This document shows positions 20,243 to 29,544 of a DNA stretch of 64,000 bases, one piece after another. Source of the DNA: Lactobacillus kalixensis DSM 16043 (GTDB lineage Bacteria > Bacillota > Bacilli > Lactobacillales > Lactobacillaceae); NCBI RefSeq assembly GCF_001434335.1, contig NZ_AZFM01000006.1, positions 1 through 64,000 of the forward strand, written 5' to 3'. Every line of letters starts with the position of its first letter. Position 1 is the first letter of the stretch. The notes under the pieces were generated by a model, which was not told where the DNA came from, searched no databases, and saw only the letters and a program-made list of their open reading frames with translations. Both the position numbers and the translations under genes were made by a program.

Positions 20243-20981
20243 CGAAAGTAACGACTTAACTTTAGAGCTTCCTAATTTTGAAGGACCATTAGATTTATTA
20301 TTACATTTAATTCAGTCACAAAAGATCGACATTTATGATATTCCAATTGCGCAAATTACGAGTCAATATTTATCATATTTAAAAGAAATGCAGCGCCTAA
20401 ATCTGAAAATTGCTGGAGAATTTTTCGTGATGTCTTCAACTTTATTGAGAATTAAATCTCAATATTTATTACCAGAAAATGATTTTGTTGAAGAAGATCA
20501 AGCAGAAGATCCAAGAGAAGAATTGGTTCAACAACTAGTTCAATATTCAGTATTTAAAAAGGTTTCAGAATATTTCAAAGAACGTAGTGAAGAAGTTCCA
20601 ATTATTGCAGCGAAAGAAGCTAGTGTCTCGAAAAGTGAAAAAATTCAGCCATTACCTTTAGGGCAAATTACTTCTTCAGACTTAGCTAATACATTTGCTT
20701 TGGTGATGAAAAAAATGAAGCTCAGACAGCCTGATGCTGCTTCAGTAAAAGTTGAGGGTGCACCGATTTCTGAAATGATTTCATATTTAGAAATCAGATT
20801 AAACAAGAAAAAGAAAATCAGCTTTTTCTCTTGTATTCCTAAAATGAATAATTTAGTCGATGTAATTGGTTTATTTTTAGCAATGTTAGAACTTTGTAAG
20901 AATCATAAGATTCATGTTCGACAAGCTAGAACTTTTGGTGATTTAGAATTGATTAAAGGAAATGAAAGTAATGGCATCTAA
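20232..20981 (+). CDS. scpA: Segregation and condensation protein A
   Basis: The kleisin subunit of the SMC-ScpA-ScpB condensin that organises and segregates the chromosome. The 249-residue protein has the diagnostic N-terminal stretch [20 protein letters not shown], followed by [15 protein letters not shown]. The C-terminal winged helix is the SMC-head contact. It overlaps ribT upstream and scpB downstream, indicating tight coupling. Confidence 0.96.
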   Translation: MTNNESNDLTLELPNFEGPLDLLLHLIQSQKIDIYDIPIAQITSQYLSYLKEMQRLNLKIAGEFFVMSSTLLRIKSQYLLPENDFVEEDQAEDPREELVQQLVQYSVFKKVSEYFKERSEEVPIIAAKEASVSKSEKIQPLPLGQITSSDLANTFALVMKKMKLRQPDAASVKVEGAPISEMISYLEIRLNKKKKISFFSCIPKMNNLVDVIGLFLAMLELCKNHKIHVRQARTFGDLELIKGNESNGI

Positions 20982-21573
20982 AGTAGCGGAACTTGAAGCT
21001 CTACTATATGTAGCAGGTGATGATGGAATTGAAGAAGTTAATTTATGTGAATTATTAAAAGTAGCGCCGATCGAATTAACTAATTTAGTTAAGGAATTAA
21101 AAGAAAAATTGGCTAAAGATGAAGATTCAGGTTTACAGATAATTGAAATTAACAGTACGTATAAATTAACTACTAATTCTAAAGTTGGAAAAATTATCGA
21201 GAAGTATTTTTCAAAAGACTTATCAAAGAATATTAGTCAGTCTGCTTTAGAAATATTATCAATTATTGCTTATCGACAACCAATTACTCGAGTTGAAATT
21301 GATGATATTCGTGGTGTTAATTCTTCAGGAGCTTTACAGACCTTAGTTTGGCGCGGATTAGTCAAAGCAGAAGGTAAAAAGGATGCACCAGGGCACCCTA
21401 ATTTATATGTGACTACAGATTATTTCTTACAATATTTTGGTTATCAAAGTTTAGCCGATTTACCTGTGATAGAAGATTTTGAAGATAATTTCGATTCTGA
21501 CGGTGAAACAGATTTATTTTCACAAATGAGTCAAGCTGATAAATATTTAAGTGATGAAAAAGAGGATAAATAA
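20971..21573 (+). CDS. scpB: Segregation and condensation protein B
   Basis: The winged-helix dimer that binds ScpA in the SMC complex. The 200-residue protein shows the first wing ([20 protein letters not shown]) and the conserved second-wing segment [25 protein letters not shown]. The acidic tail is also typical. I prefer ATG 20971 because AAAGGA lies 10 bases upstream; ATG 20962 would sit almost on it. Its stop shares a base with the rluB start. Confidence 0.95.
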   Translation: MASKVAELEALLYVAGDDGIEEVNLCELLKVAPIELTNLVKELKEKLAKDEDSGLQIIEINSTYKLTTNSKVGKIIEKYFSKDLSKNISQSALEILSIIAYRQPITRVEIDDIRGVNSSGALQTLVWRGLVKAEGKKDAPGHPNLYVTTDYFLQYFGYQSLADLPVIEDFEDNFDSDGETDLFSQMSQADKYLSDEKEDK

Positions 21574-22292
21574 TGGCATTAGAACGATTACAAAAGGTGA
21601 TTGCTGAAGCTGGGGTAGCTTCAAGAAGAAAAGCAGAAAAGATGATTGTAGCAGGCCGCGTTCGAGTTGACGGCAAAGTTGTAACTCAATTAGGAACAAA
21701 GGTAGATACTTTTAGTAATGTAACCGTTGATGGTGAACCAATCGAAAGAGAAAGTTTACACACGTACTTGTTTTACAAACCACGCGGAGTTGTTTCAACT
21801 GCAAATGACGAAAAGGGCAGAAAGACAGTGGTTGATTTCTTTGAAAATGTGCCATATCGTTTGTATCCAATTGGTCGCTTGGATTATGATACTTCTGGCT
21901 TACTTTTAATGACTAATGATGGGCAATTGGCAAACTTATTAATGCACCCCCGAAACGAAGTGCCTAAAGTTTATGTTGCTAAGATTAAAGGAATTTTGAC
22001 TCCAGAAGAAATTACTTTACTAAAAAAAGGTGTAAAAATAGATAATAGAAAGAGTGCACCAGCCAAAGTTAAGGTGTTAAAAACCAATCCTAAAAAGAAT
22101 ACTCAAATCGTTCAATTAACAATTCATGAAGGTCACTATCACCAAGTTAAAAGAATGTTTAAGGCAGTGGGTCACTTGGTTGATAAACTATCACGTGAAA
22201 GATATGCCTTTTTAGATTTACATTCATTAACTTCGGGTCAATATCGTGAATTGACACGTGAGGAAGTTGACAGATTGAAACATATTTACTAG
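21573..22292 (+). CDS. rluB: 23S rRNA pseudouridine synthase, RluB family
   Basis: A 239-residue RsuA/RluB-type pseudouridine synthase, expected to modify helix 80-89 region uridines of 23S rRNA. An N-terminal S4 RNA-binding domain (about 1-60, RLQKVIAEAGVASRRKAEKMI) is followed by the catalytic loop GRLDYDTSGLLLMTNDG with the active Asp near 103. HEGHYHQVKRMFKAVGH is the family's C-terminal signature. It starts inside the scpB stop codon and is the last gene of the cvfB operon. Confidence 0.93.
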   Translation: MALERLQKVIAEAGVASRRKAEKMIVAGRVRVDGKVVTQLGTKVDTFSNVTVDGEPIERESLHTYLFYKPRGVVSTANDEKGRKTVVDFFENVPYRLYPIGRLDYDTSGLLLMTNDGQLANLLMHPRNEVPKVYVAKIKGILTPEEITLLKKGVKIDNRKSAPAKVKVLKTNPKKNTQIVQLTIHEGHYHQVKRMFKAVGHLVDKLSRERYAFLDLHSLTSGQYRELTREEVDRLKHIY

Positions 22293-22322
22293 ACTAAAAG
22301 TGTAATTAAATAAAAGTTTGTT

Positions 22323-22431
22323 GTCTTCAGGGCAGGGTGAAAATCCCGACCGGCGGTTGAAGTCCGCGACCCACGATAGTGGCTGAATTTCGTAAGAATA
22401 CCGATAGTTAAAGTCTAGATGAAAGAAGACA
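22323..22431 (+). promoter_or_regulatory. FMN riboswitch (RFN element)
   Basis: The aptamer core is plainly visible: GTCTTCAGGGCAGGG at the 5' edge, ATCCCGACCGGCGGT, the AGTCCGCGACCCACG block and GATGAAAGAAGAC closing the P1 stem with the 5' GTCTTC. FMN binding should favour the downstream terminator at 22477-22511 and reduce expression of ribU, a riboflavin importer. Confidence 0.96.
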
Positions 22432-22476
22432 GACCAACCAACTTAAGACAAGAAGATAAATACTTACTTACTTTTG

Positions 22477-22511
22477 GAAGTCTGTTGCTGAAGCAATAGA
22501 CTTCTTTGTTT
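22477..22511 (+). terminator. Riboswitch-linked terminator upstream of ribU
   Basis: GAAGTCT-G-TTGCT pairs with AGCAA-T-AGACTTC around a two-base loop, followed by TTTGTTTT. It lies between the FMN aptamer and the ribU ribosome-binding site AGGAGGTA (22513-22520), so it is the likely expression platform. Confidence 0.85.
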
Positions 22512-22529
22512 TAGGAGGTAGTAAGTATT

Positions 22530-23219
22530 ATGTCAAATACTAGAAGAGCTGGGAACAGCTTAACAAATTTAATTGCATATGCACTGATCGGAGCGATTGC
22601 CTTTGTAGTGATGAAATTTGAATTTCCAATTATTCCAGGAGTAGGATTTTTGAAATTTGATTTTTCTGATATTGTTATCACTATTGGAATGTTTTTATTT
22701 GGTGCTTGGCCGGGTGTTTTAATGGCCTTGATTAGAGGTTTACTGAGTTTAATCTTTAGTGGCTTTGCTTTACCAAGTATAGTGGGGCAGCTTGCAGCTT
22801 TTTTAGCTACTTTATCATTTGCATTGCCATTTTATTTAATTAGTAAAGGAATTACTCAAGAAAATCGACGTACTAAGAAAGGCTATTTATTACCAATCTT
22901 AGGCTTAATTATCGGTATTATTGCAATGACTATAGTTTTGTCCTTGACTAATGCATTCGTTTTAACACCAGTATATGCAGTTACATCAATGGCCAATATT
23001 CCAGCTCTTCACAATTATAGTGATTTGTTCAACTTCACAGTGAATAATTATTTAGGACAGTTGCTACATTTACCATCAATGAATGCATATATTTTTGGCA
23101 TTATTGTACCTTTTAATTTGTTAAAGGGTGCAATTAATTCAGTTGTAGTTTTCATTTTGTTTGAATCAACCTTGAAGAGTATTAAGCCATTTGTTCAAAA
23201 GAGATTTACTGTTAACTAG
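22530..23219 (+). CDS. ribU: Riboflavin ECF transporter S component
   Basis: A 229-residue membrane protein with six hydrophobic segments, the substrate-binding subunit of an energy-coupling factor transporter. The region PGVGFLKFDFSDIVITIGMF near residue 50 is characteristic of RibU, as is LFGAWPGVLMALIRGLLSL. It works with a shared EcfA-A'-T module encoded elsewhere. The FMN riboswitch directly upstream strongly supports the riboflavin assignment. AGGAGGTA precedes the ATG. Confidence 0.95.
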   Translation: MSNTRRAGNSLTNLIAYALIGAIAFVVMKFEFPIIPGVGFLKFDFSDIVITIGMFLFGAWPGVLMALIRGLLSLIFSGFALPSIVGQLAAFLATLSFALPFYLISKGITQENRRTKKGYLLPILGLIIGIIAMTIVLSLTNAFVLTPVYAVTSMANIPALHNYSDLFNFTVNNYLGQLLHLPSMNAYIFGIIVPFNLLKGAINSVVVFILFESTLKSIKPFVQKRFTVN

Positions 23220-23239
23220 TTACCAAAAGGATATAGACG

Positions 23240-23278
23240 AAAGAGGAAGATGCGAAAACATCTTTTTCTTTTTTATTT
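23240..23278 (+). terminator. Terminator after ribU
   Basis: GAAAGAGGAAGATG pairs with CATCTTTTTCTTTT around CGAAAA with small mismatches and ends in a T-rich tract. Confidence 0.75.
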
Positions 23279-23342
23279 TGTCTCATATAAGTCCATTTCT
23301 ATGCTAAAATTTAATTTAGTCAATAAATGGGAGGAATTCCAA

Positions 23343-23846
23343 ATGAACAATAGTCCAAAAGGACCATATCAACATTACGAGCGTCCAAACAAAGGTCGCA
23401 GTGATGGTGAGCAGCCCAAAGGTGGTCATTGGGGCGCAGTGATTAGCGTCTTATTAATTATTTTGGTAGTGCTAATTCCAATTGTATATCGAACAGCTTC
23501 GGCTCACTATGGTCAGAGCGAAAAGGCTAAGGAAGTACAACGCGTAAGTAATAGTTCTTCAAGTAAAAAAGTTAAGAAGGCAAAAAAAACTGCGCAATCA
23601 ACTAAAAAAACTCAATCTAGCAGCAAGTCTTCTAAGGTAAGCAACCAAAAGAAGGCGACGAATAGTAGTTCTAAGACAAAACAATCTTCATCTAGCCAAA
23701 CTGCTAAAACCTATGTGGTTCAGGATGGTGATACTTTAACTAGCATTGCGCAAAAAGAAGGCGTTAGTGTTTCTAGCTTAGTAAGTATTAATAATCTAAG
23801 TAGTGCTGAAGATATTCAAGCTGGCCAAACTATCAGATTGAGATAA
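23343..23846 (+). CDS. LysM-domain membrane-anchored protein
   Basis: A 167-residue protein. A hydrophilic N-terminus is followed by one membrane helix (VISVLLIILVVLIPIVY, about 37-53). A Ser/Lys/Thr-rich linker extends from about 60 to 120. One C-terminal LysM repeat (TYVVQDGDTLTSIAQKEGVS to AGQTIRLR) should bind cell-wall glycan. The orientation places LysM outside the cell. There is no catalytic domain, so a wall-anchoring or scaffold role is likely. GGGAGGAATT precedes ATG 23343. Confidence 0.85.
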   Translation: MNNSPKGPYQHYERPNKGRSDGEQPKGGHWGAVISVLLIILVVLIPIVYRTASAHYGQSEKAKEVQRVSNSSSSKKVKKAKKTAQSTKKTQSSSKSSKVSNQKKATNSSSKTKQSSSSQTAKTYVVQDGDTLTSIAQKEGVSVSSLVSINNLSSAEDIQAGQTIRLR

Positions 23847-23863
23847 ATTTAAGAAAGGATATA

Positions 23864-23886
23864 AAGACTTATTTACTAGTCTTTTA
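23864..23886 (+). repeat. Hairpin between the LysM gene and cmk
   Basis: AAAGACT and AGTCTTT are exact complements separated by 8-9 bases. The hairpin is followed by TATTGTTAG and, within about 10 bases, the cmk start. It may be a weak terminator or a structure within the translation initiation region. Confidence 0.55.
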
Positions 23887-23894
23887 TTGTTAGA

Positions 23895-24575
23895 ATGCAA
23901 GTAGCAATTGATGGTCCTGCATCAGCAGGTAAAAGTACTGTAGCTAAGATAATCGCTAAAAAGTTATCTTTTGTATATATTGATACAGGTGCGATGTACC
24001 GTGCTTGTACAGTAATCGCGCGTAATCACCATCTTGATTATGGTGATGAAGAAGGAATCTTAAAAGCGATCGATGAAGACGGAATTGAATTGAGATCCGA
24101 AAATGGTGAACAGAAAGTTTACTCTGCAGGTAAAGATATTTCTTTAGAAATTCGAACTCCAGAGATTTCAGCTAATGTCTCACAAGTTTCAGCTTTACCT
24201 AAAATTCGTGAAAAAATGGTCGCTTTGCAGCGTAAAATGGCAGGCGAAACTAATGTAATCATGGATGGTCGAGATATTGGCACCACAGTTTTACCTAACG
24301 CCGAAGTAAAGATTTTCTTAGTTGCTTCAGCTAGATCAAGAGCTGAAAGAAGAATGCTCGATTTCCAAGAACGTGGTATTGAAACTGATCAAAGCGTTGA
24401 AGAGATTGAAAAAGATATTGCAGAACGTGACTATAAGGATTCACATCGTGCAATTTCACCGCTTAAGAAGGCTGATGATGCCATTGAAATTGACACTACC
24501 AATCTTACAATTGATCAAGTAGTAGACACAATTTTAGAAAAAATCAAAAAAAATCAAAAAAAGCTCACAAAATAG
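23895..24575 (+). CDS. cmk: Cytidylate kinase
   Basis: Phosphorylates CMP and dCMP for nucleotide supply. The 226-residue protein has the P-loop DGPASAGKST (residues 6-15), followed by IDTGAMYRACT. MDGRDIGTTVLPNAEVKIFL and the lid ASARSRAERR are characteristic. The ATG at 23895 fits the family N-terminus exactly, but no Shine-Dalgarno lies within 15 bases. AGAAAGGA occurs about 35 bases upstream, beyond a hairpin. cmk-rpsA-der order matches other Firmicutes. Confidence 0.95.
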   Translation: MQVAIDGPASAGKSTVAKIIAKKLSFVYIDTGAMYRACTVIARNHHLDYGDEEGILKAIDEDGIELRSENGEQKVYSAGKDISLEIRTPEISANVSQVSALPKIREKMVALQRKMAGETNVIMDGRDIGTTVLPNAEVKIFLVASARSRAERRMLDFQERGIETDQSVEEIEKDIAERDYKDSHRAISPLKKADDAIEIDTTNLTIDQVVDTILEKIKKNQKKLTK

Positions 24576-24628
24576 TAGAAAAAAATATCACTTTCCTATA
24601 AAATGGGTATTGATATTGGGAGGTACAT

Positions 24629-25834
24629 ATGTCAGAAAACAGTAATCAATTTTTAGACGCATTAAAGCAAATGCAAGGAGTTGAGGTCGGAGATATTGTC
24701 GATGTCGAAGTATTAGACGTTGAAGACGGCCAAATCGATGTTGGTGTTGTTAACGCCGGTGTTGAAGGTGTTATTACTCACCGTGAATTTACTTCAGACC
24801 GTAATGCTGATTTGCGTGAATTAGTAAAGCCTGGTGACACATTCAAGGCTTTAGTATTAAGAAGAGCAGGTGGCGACAAGGAAAATGGTGAATTCTTCTT
24901 CTCAGTTACCCGCTTGAAGGAAAGAGAAGCATTCGACAAGTTACAAAAGGACTTCGAAAATGGTACTCCAATCGAAGGTACTGTAACTTCATCAGTACGT
25001 GGTGGTTTGCTTGTTGATGTTGGTACTAGAGGCTTTTTACCAGCTTCATTAATTTCAAACCGTTACGTTTCAGATCTTAAGCCTTACATTGGTAAGACTA
25101 TGAAACTTAAGATCACTGAAATCGATCCTAACAAGAACCGTCTTATTCTTTCACACAAGGATTTAGTTGAAGAAGAACGTGAAGAAGCATTTGATAACGT
25201 TGCAAGTCAATTAGTTGTTGGTGACGTTGTTGAAGGTAAGGTATCACGTTTAACTAACTTCGGTGCATTTATCGATGTTGGTGGCGTAGATGGTCTTGTT
25301 CACATTTCAGAAATTTCTTACAAGCATGTTGACAAGCCAAGCGATGTTTTGAAGGCTGGTCAAGATGTTAAGGTTAAGGTCATTGGTATCGACAATGACA
25401 GACATCGTATCTCCTTGTCAATCAAGCAAACTGAACCTTCACCATTTGAACAAGCTACTTCCGGCTTAACTGAAGGTGATATTTTTGAAGGCGAAGTTAA
25501 GTCTTTAACTAACTTCGGTGCATTCGTTGAAGTTGCTGATGGTATCCAAGGTTTGGTACACGTTTCAGAAATTTCAAGCAAGCACGTTGACAAGCCAAGT
25601 GATGTTTTGAAAGTCGGTCAAGAAGTTAAGGTTAAGGTATTAAACATTGACCCTAGCGATAGAAGAATCTCACTTTCAATCAAGGCTGCAGATCCTAATG
25701 CTTCATCAAGCGAAAGTCCTCGTCCACGTCGTCAACGTAACGACAACTCAGTAAACAAGAAGTACATGAGCAATGATGACAACGGCTTCGCATTAGGTGA
25801 CATTATCGGTGACCAATTAAAAGACCGTAAATAA
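24629..25834 (+). CDS. rpsA: S1 RNA-binding domain protein (ribosomal protein S1 homologue)
   Basis: A 401-residue protein with four S1 OB-fold repeats. The third and fourth are nearly repeated in sequence ([20 protein letters not shown] and [20 protein letters not shown], each followed by [11 protein letters not shown]). Low-G+C Firmicutes have this shorter S1, which helps mRNA loading or stability rather than being a strict ribosomal subunit. GGGAGGT precedes the ATG, and codon bias suggests high expression. A Lys/Arg-rich C-terminal region follows the last repeat. Confidence 0.94.
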   Translation: MSENSNQFLDALKQMQGVEVGDIVDVEVLDVEDGQIDVGVVNAGVEGVITHREFTSDRNADLRELVKPGDTFKALVLRRAGGDKENGEFFFSVTRLKEREAFDKLQKDFENGTPIEGTVTSSVRGGLLVDVGTRGFLPASLISNRYVSDLKPYIGKTMKLKITEIDPNKNRLILSHKDLVEEEREEAFDNVASQLVVGDVVEGKVSRLTNFGAFIDVGGVDGLVHISEISYKHVDKPSDVLKAGQDVKVKVIGIDNDRHRISLSIKQTEPSPFEQATSGLTEGDIFEGEVKSLTNFGAFVEVADGIQGLVHVSEISSKHVDKPSDVLKVGQEVKVKVLNIDPSDRRISLSIKAADPNASSSESPRPRRQRNDNSVNKKYMSNDDNGFALGDIIGDQLKDRK

Positions 25835-25844
25835 TTAATGTAAT

Positions 25845-25877
25845 AAAAAAGCCGACGCTTAAAGTCGGTTTTTTTTA
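25845..25877 (+). terminator. Terminator after rpsA
   Basis: AAAAAGCCGAC pairs with GTCGGTTTTT around GCTTAAA and is followed by more T residues. Confidence 0.9.
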
Positions 25878-25902
25878 TTTTTTAGAGGAGGCTGAAAAAA
25901 AG

Positions 25903-27213
25903 ATGGTTTTACCTGTAGTAGCTATTGTTGGACGCCCTAATGTGGGTAAGTCAACACTTTTCAACCGCATTATTAAAGAACGCTTGGCAATTGTTGAAGA
26001 TGAGCCAGGCGTAACAAGAGACCGTAACTATGCTAAGGCAGAATGGATGGGTCACGAATTTGATCTGATTGATACCGGTGGAATTACCTGGGAAGATGGA
26101 AAGATCGAAGAAGAAATCCGTGCACAAGCTGAAATTGCTATTGAAGAAGCTGATGTTATTGTTATGCTTTGTAGTGTAGTTAATGGTGTAACCGATCTGG
26201 ATGAAAGGGTTGCAAAGTTACTTTATGGCACTAAAAAGCCAGTGATTTTGGCAGTAAACAAGGCTGATAACCCAGAACAAAGAAATAATATTTATGATTT
26301 CTATAGTTTAGGATTAGGAGATCCTTTCCCAGTTTCTGGTAGTCACGGAACTGGGATTGGTGATTTACTGGATGAAATTGTAAGTAAATTTCCTGAAAAA
26401 GAAGATTACAAGTCAGATGATACAATTGCTTTTAGTGTAATTGGGCGTCCGAATGTTGGTAAATCTTCAATTGTTAATAAGCTTCTTGGAGAAGAGCGTG
26501 TGATCGTTGCTAACCAAGAAGGTACTACGAGAGATGCTATCGATACACCGTTTGAATCAAAAGATGGTACAAAGTTCCGTTTAATTGATACAGCTGGTAT
26601 TAGAAGACGAGGTAAAGTTTACGAAAAGACTGAAAAATATTCAGTAATGCGTGCGATGAGTGCTATTGAACGCTCCGACGTGGTTTTGTTGGTGCTTGAT
26701 GCAAGCACCGGTATTCGTGAACAAGATAAGCACGTGGCAGGATATGCCCATGATGCAGGGCGAGGTATCATTATTGTAGTTAACAAGTGGGACTTACCTA
26801 AAAAGAACTCAACCAGTGCTAAAGATTTTGAAAAAGTAATTAGACAAGAATTTCAATACTTAGACTATGCACCTATTATGTTCGTTTCTGCAGAAACTGG
26901 TCAGAGAATTGATCAAATTCCTATTATGGTTAAAGAAGTCTACAAAAATGAGAATCAACGTATTCAATCTAGTGTATTGAATGACTTATTGCTTGAGGCT
27001 TCAAGCCTTGTGCCAACCCCAATGATTAAAGGTAAGCGTCTTCGCGTTTACTATATGACTCAAGTTAAAACAAATCCACCAACTTTTGTCGTATTTGTTA
27101 ATGATCCAGAATTGATGCACTTTTCATACCAAAGATTTTTGATTAATCAATTACGTGAAAACTTTAACTTCGAAGGAACTCCAATTAAGATTATTCCAAG
27201 AAAGAGAAAGTAA
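25903..27213 (+). CDS. der: GTPase Der (EngA)
   Basis: A 436-residue double GTPase required for 50S subunit maturation. The first G domain begins [13 protein letters not shown] (about 9-21) and contains DTGGI and NKAD. The second begins [13 protein letters not shown] (about 182) and contains [10 protein letters not shown] and NKWDLPKK. The C-terminal KH-like domain ends [16 protein letters not shown] lies 12 bases before the ATG. A terminator follows immediately; no hup gene intervenes before the TPR gene. Confidence 0.96.
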   Translation: MVLPVVAIVGRPNVGKSTLFNRIIKERLAIVEDEPGVTRDRNYAKAEWMGHEFDLIDTGGITWEDGKIEEEIRAQAEIAIEEADVIVMLCSVVNGVTDLDERVAKLLYGTKKPVILAVNKADNPEQRNNIYDFYSLGLGDPFPVSGSHGTGIGDLLDEIVSKFPEKEDYKSDDTIAFSVIGRPNVGKSSIVNKLLGEERVIVANQEGTTRDAIDTPFESKDGTKFRLIDTAGIRRRGKVYEKTEKYSVMRAMSAIERSDVVLLVLDASTGIREQDKHVAGYAHDAGRGIIIVVNKWDLPKKNSTSAKDFEKVIRQEFQYLDYAPIMFVSAETGQRIDQIPIMVKEVYKNENQRIQSSVLNDLLLEASSLVPTPMIKGKRLRVYYMTQVKTNPPTFVVFVNDPELMHFSYQRFLINQLRENFNFEGTPIKIIPRKRK

Positions 27214-27217
27214 CTTT

Positions 27218-27250
27218 AAGACATTGGTCTTTGAACCAATGTCTTTTTCG
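27218..27250 (+). terminator. Terminator after der
   Basis: AAGACATTGGT and ACCAATGTCTT form a perfect 11-bp stem followed by TTTC. Confidence 0.9.
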
Positions 27251-27285
27251 TGTAGAATAAGATTTCGAATGAATGGAGGATTGCA

Positions 27286-28539
27286 ATGTCATATTCAGAA
27301 CAGTTATTAGATGCGATTGAGAATCATGATTTTTCTCAAAGTAAAATTCTATTAAAGCAAGCGCTTGATAATGATACACCAGAAGTATTAGCTTCTTTAG
27401 CCGAAAATTTAACCAACTACGGTTTTACTGATTTATCTAAAGAAGTTTATCGTGCTTTAATTGCAAAATTTCCACGAGAGAACTTATTTAAGGTTTATTT
27501 GGGTGAAATTCTATTAAATGACGGTCAAGAAGATGATGGACTAAGTTTACTCTATAATGTATCAAAAGATTCAGATGCATATGTAGAGAGTTTACTGGTT
27601 CAGGCAGATTATTACCAAAGCAATGGTTTTTTTGAAGCTGCTAGAGATAAGTTGCTTGAAGCTCTAGAACTTGCTCCTGAAGAAGATGCGATTAAATTTG
27701 GCCTTGCTGAATTGTATTTCGCTGCAGGTAGATATGAATCTGCTTTAGACATCTATCAAGATTTAATTAAAAGGCAAAAAAACTTTGGTGAGGTTAACCT
27801 TATTCAGCGCTTGTTCCAAACAGAGGCAAAAATTGGTAATTATGAAGAAGCTGCTAATATTATTAATGAACACAGCAGTGATATTTTGGATATTGATAGT
27901 AAATATCAAGCTGGATTAGTTATGCTCTCAGTAGGTGATGATGATAAGGCAATTGAATACTTAGACGATGTTATTAATCAAAGCCCTGATTACGTCAATG
28001 CTTATCCATTATTAGCCCAAGCGTATGAGCATAAACATGATAATGACCAAGTTCTGCGCTCTGCCCAAGCAGGTCTTGCCTATAATGAACTAGACGAAAC
28101 ACTTTACTCAATGGGGGCAATGGCTGCCGCAAATTTAAAAGAGTTTGACACAGCAGAAGATTTACTCAAAAAAGGGTTAGATATTGCACCAGATAATACT
28201 AATTTAAGATTACAGTTATCTAATTTATATCTTCACGAAGGTAAGTTTGCAGAAAGTATTAAATTATATGATGCAGATAACGAAGAAGAACTGGAACCAC
28301 AAGCTCATTGGAATTTGGCTGTAGCATATCAAAATTTGGATAATAGTGAACAAGCCAAAAGTGAATTTTTACTTGCATATCCAGAGTTTCAATCTAATCC
28401 GGAATTTTTGAAACAAATGACATATTTCTTCAATACTCAACCTAATAGTCAAGATATCGTAAAACAATTACTTGATAAGTATTTGAAACTGGTACCTGAT
28501 GATGAAGATATGATTGATCTATATAACCGAATCATTTAG
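27286..28539 (+). CDS. Tetratricopeptide repeat protein (YpiA-like)
   Basis: A 417-residue soluble, acidic protein built almost entirely of helical TPR units. Examples are GFFEAARDKLLEALELAPEE, GRYESALDIYQDLIKRQ, GDDDKAIEYLDDVINQSPDY and KEFDTAEDLLKKGLDIAPDN. It has no signal peptide and no enzymatic domain. TPR proteins of this type follow der in several lactobacilli and resemble Bacillus YpiA. Partner unknown; a scaffold role is inferred. GGAGGATTGCA precedes the ATG. Confidence 0.85.
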   Translation: MSYSEQLLDAIENHDFSQSKILLKQALDNDTPEVLASLAENLTNYGFTDLSKEVYRALIAKFPRENLFKVYLGEILLNDGQEDDGLSLLYNVSKDSDAYVESLLVQADYYQSNGFFEAARDKLLEALELAPEEDAIKFGLAELYFAAGRYESALDIYQDLIKRQKNFGEVNLIQRLFQTEAKIGNYEEAANIINEHSSDILDIDSKYQAGLVMLSVGDDDKAIEYLDDVINQSPDYVNAYPLLAQAYEHKHDNDQVLRSAQAGLAYNELDETLYSMGAMAAANLKEFDTAEDLLKKGLDIAPDNTNLRLQLSNLYLHEGKFAESIKLYDADNEEELEPQAHWNLAVAYQNLDNSEQAKSEFLLAYPEFQSNPEFLKQMTYFFNTQPNSQDIVKQLLDKYLKLVPDDEDMIDLYNRII

Positions 28540-28543
28540 AAAA

Positions 28544-28576
28544 AATGCGCAGCGAAAGAAAGTTTCGTTGCGCATT
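28544..28576. terminator. Bidirectional terminator
   Basis: AATGCGCAGCGAAA and TTTCGTTGCGCATT form a 14-bp stem with one mismatch. It separates the TPR gene from the convergent YitT gene. Confidence 0.88.
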
Positions 28577-29467
28577 CTATTTATGAAAGATTAAATGATG
28601 ACGTTTTTGTTTATAAGTAAAGCCTTCTCCTAAAGCTTCATGCACTTCAAAGATTGTGACAAATGCTTTTGGATCTTCTTGCTCAATTAATTGTTTAACC
28701 ATTGGAACTTCACGAGGTGAGACAACAAGGTAAATTACTCTTTTTTCATTTTGTTTGTAGCCCCCTAGAGCGTTTAAATAAGTGAAGCCACGATCCAGTT
28801 TTAAGTCGATCATTTCAGCAATTTGTTCATATTTGTCAGAAATAATTAAGCACCCTCTTGCAGTGTAAGCACCTTGCTGAACCGAATCCATAACTCTGGA
28901 TAAGATGAATGAGGCAAGTAAAGTGTACATCATATGTTTAATATCAAGATATGATAAAGAAATAAATAGGACGATTGCATCACATAATAGCAGCATTTTT
29001 CCAGAAGAAATACCAAATTTCATCTGACAGATTCTGGCAATAATATCGGTCCCACCAGATGTACCATTATAGCGAAAGACAAGTCCTAATCCAAAACCTG
29101 ATAATGTTCCGGCAAGTGCAGCTGAAAGGAATAGGTCGTGCTCAAGGTTGAGTTGAGTTATAATTGGAAAGAGGCGCCATAGCCATAAAAAGAATGAAAG
29201 TGATATAGTTCCCCAAATGGTATATAATAATAGTCTCCTTCCCATGTAACGATATCCTAATATAATAAGTGGAATGTTTAAGATTAAAGTAGATAATCCC
29301 ATGTTTACGCCCCAAAAATGACGCAATAGTAGTGAGATACCACTCAGACCGCCGTCAGCTAATTTATTTGGGACAGAGATTGCATCTAGGCTCAGAGCGT
29401 AAATTGCACAACCTAGTGCAATCATAAATAATTCTAAACAGGTGTGCTTATTGATGACTTTTTTCAT
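28577..29467 (-). CDS. YitT-family membrane protein (DUF2179 domain)
   Basis: A 296-residue protein with 5-6 membrane helices (about 12-190) of the YitT/DUF161 type, including GTLSGFGLGLVFRYNGTSGG. A cytoplasmic C-terminal DUF2179 domain follows (KRVIYLVVSPREVPMVKQLI to EVHEALGEGF). The family is widespread in Firmicutes but has no settled function. I start at MKKVINK because GGAGGCG lies just upstream; a start 15 bases earlier is less likely. Confidence 0.88.
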   Translation of the reverse strand: MKKVINKHTCLELFMIALGCAIYALSLDAISVPNKLADGGLSGISLLLRHFWGVNMGLSTLILNIPLIILGYRYMGRRLLLYTIWGTISLSFFLWLWRLFPIITQLNLEHDLFLSAALAGTLSGFGLGLVFRYNGTSGGTDIIARICQMKFGISSGKMLLLCDAIVLFISLSYLDIKHMMYTLLASFILSRVMDSVQQGAYTARGCLIISDKYEQIAEMIDLKLDRGFTYLNALGGYKQNEKRVIYLVVSPREVPMVKQLIEQEDPKAFVTIFEVHEALGEGFTYKQKRHHLIFHK

Positions 29468-29544
29468 AATTAACGCCTCCATTTCTCTACTCTTAAGCTA
29501 CCATATTATTTGATTTATTACACTAAAACGAGTTGAAAAAATTT

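Noticed and set aside
27214-27285. Expected hup (HU) gene between der and the TPR gene
   Set aside because: Only a terminator and a promoter-sized gap are present; HU is presumably encoded elsewhere.
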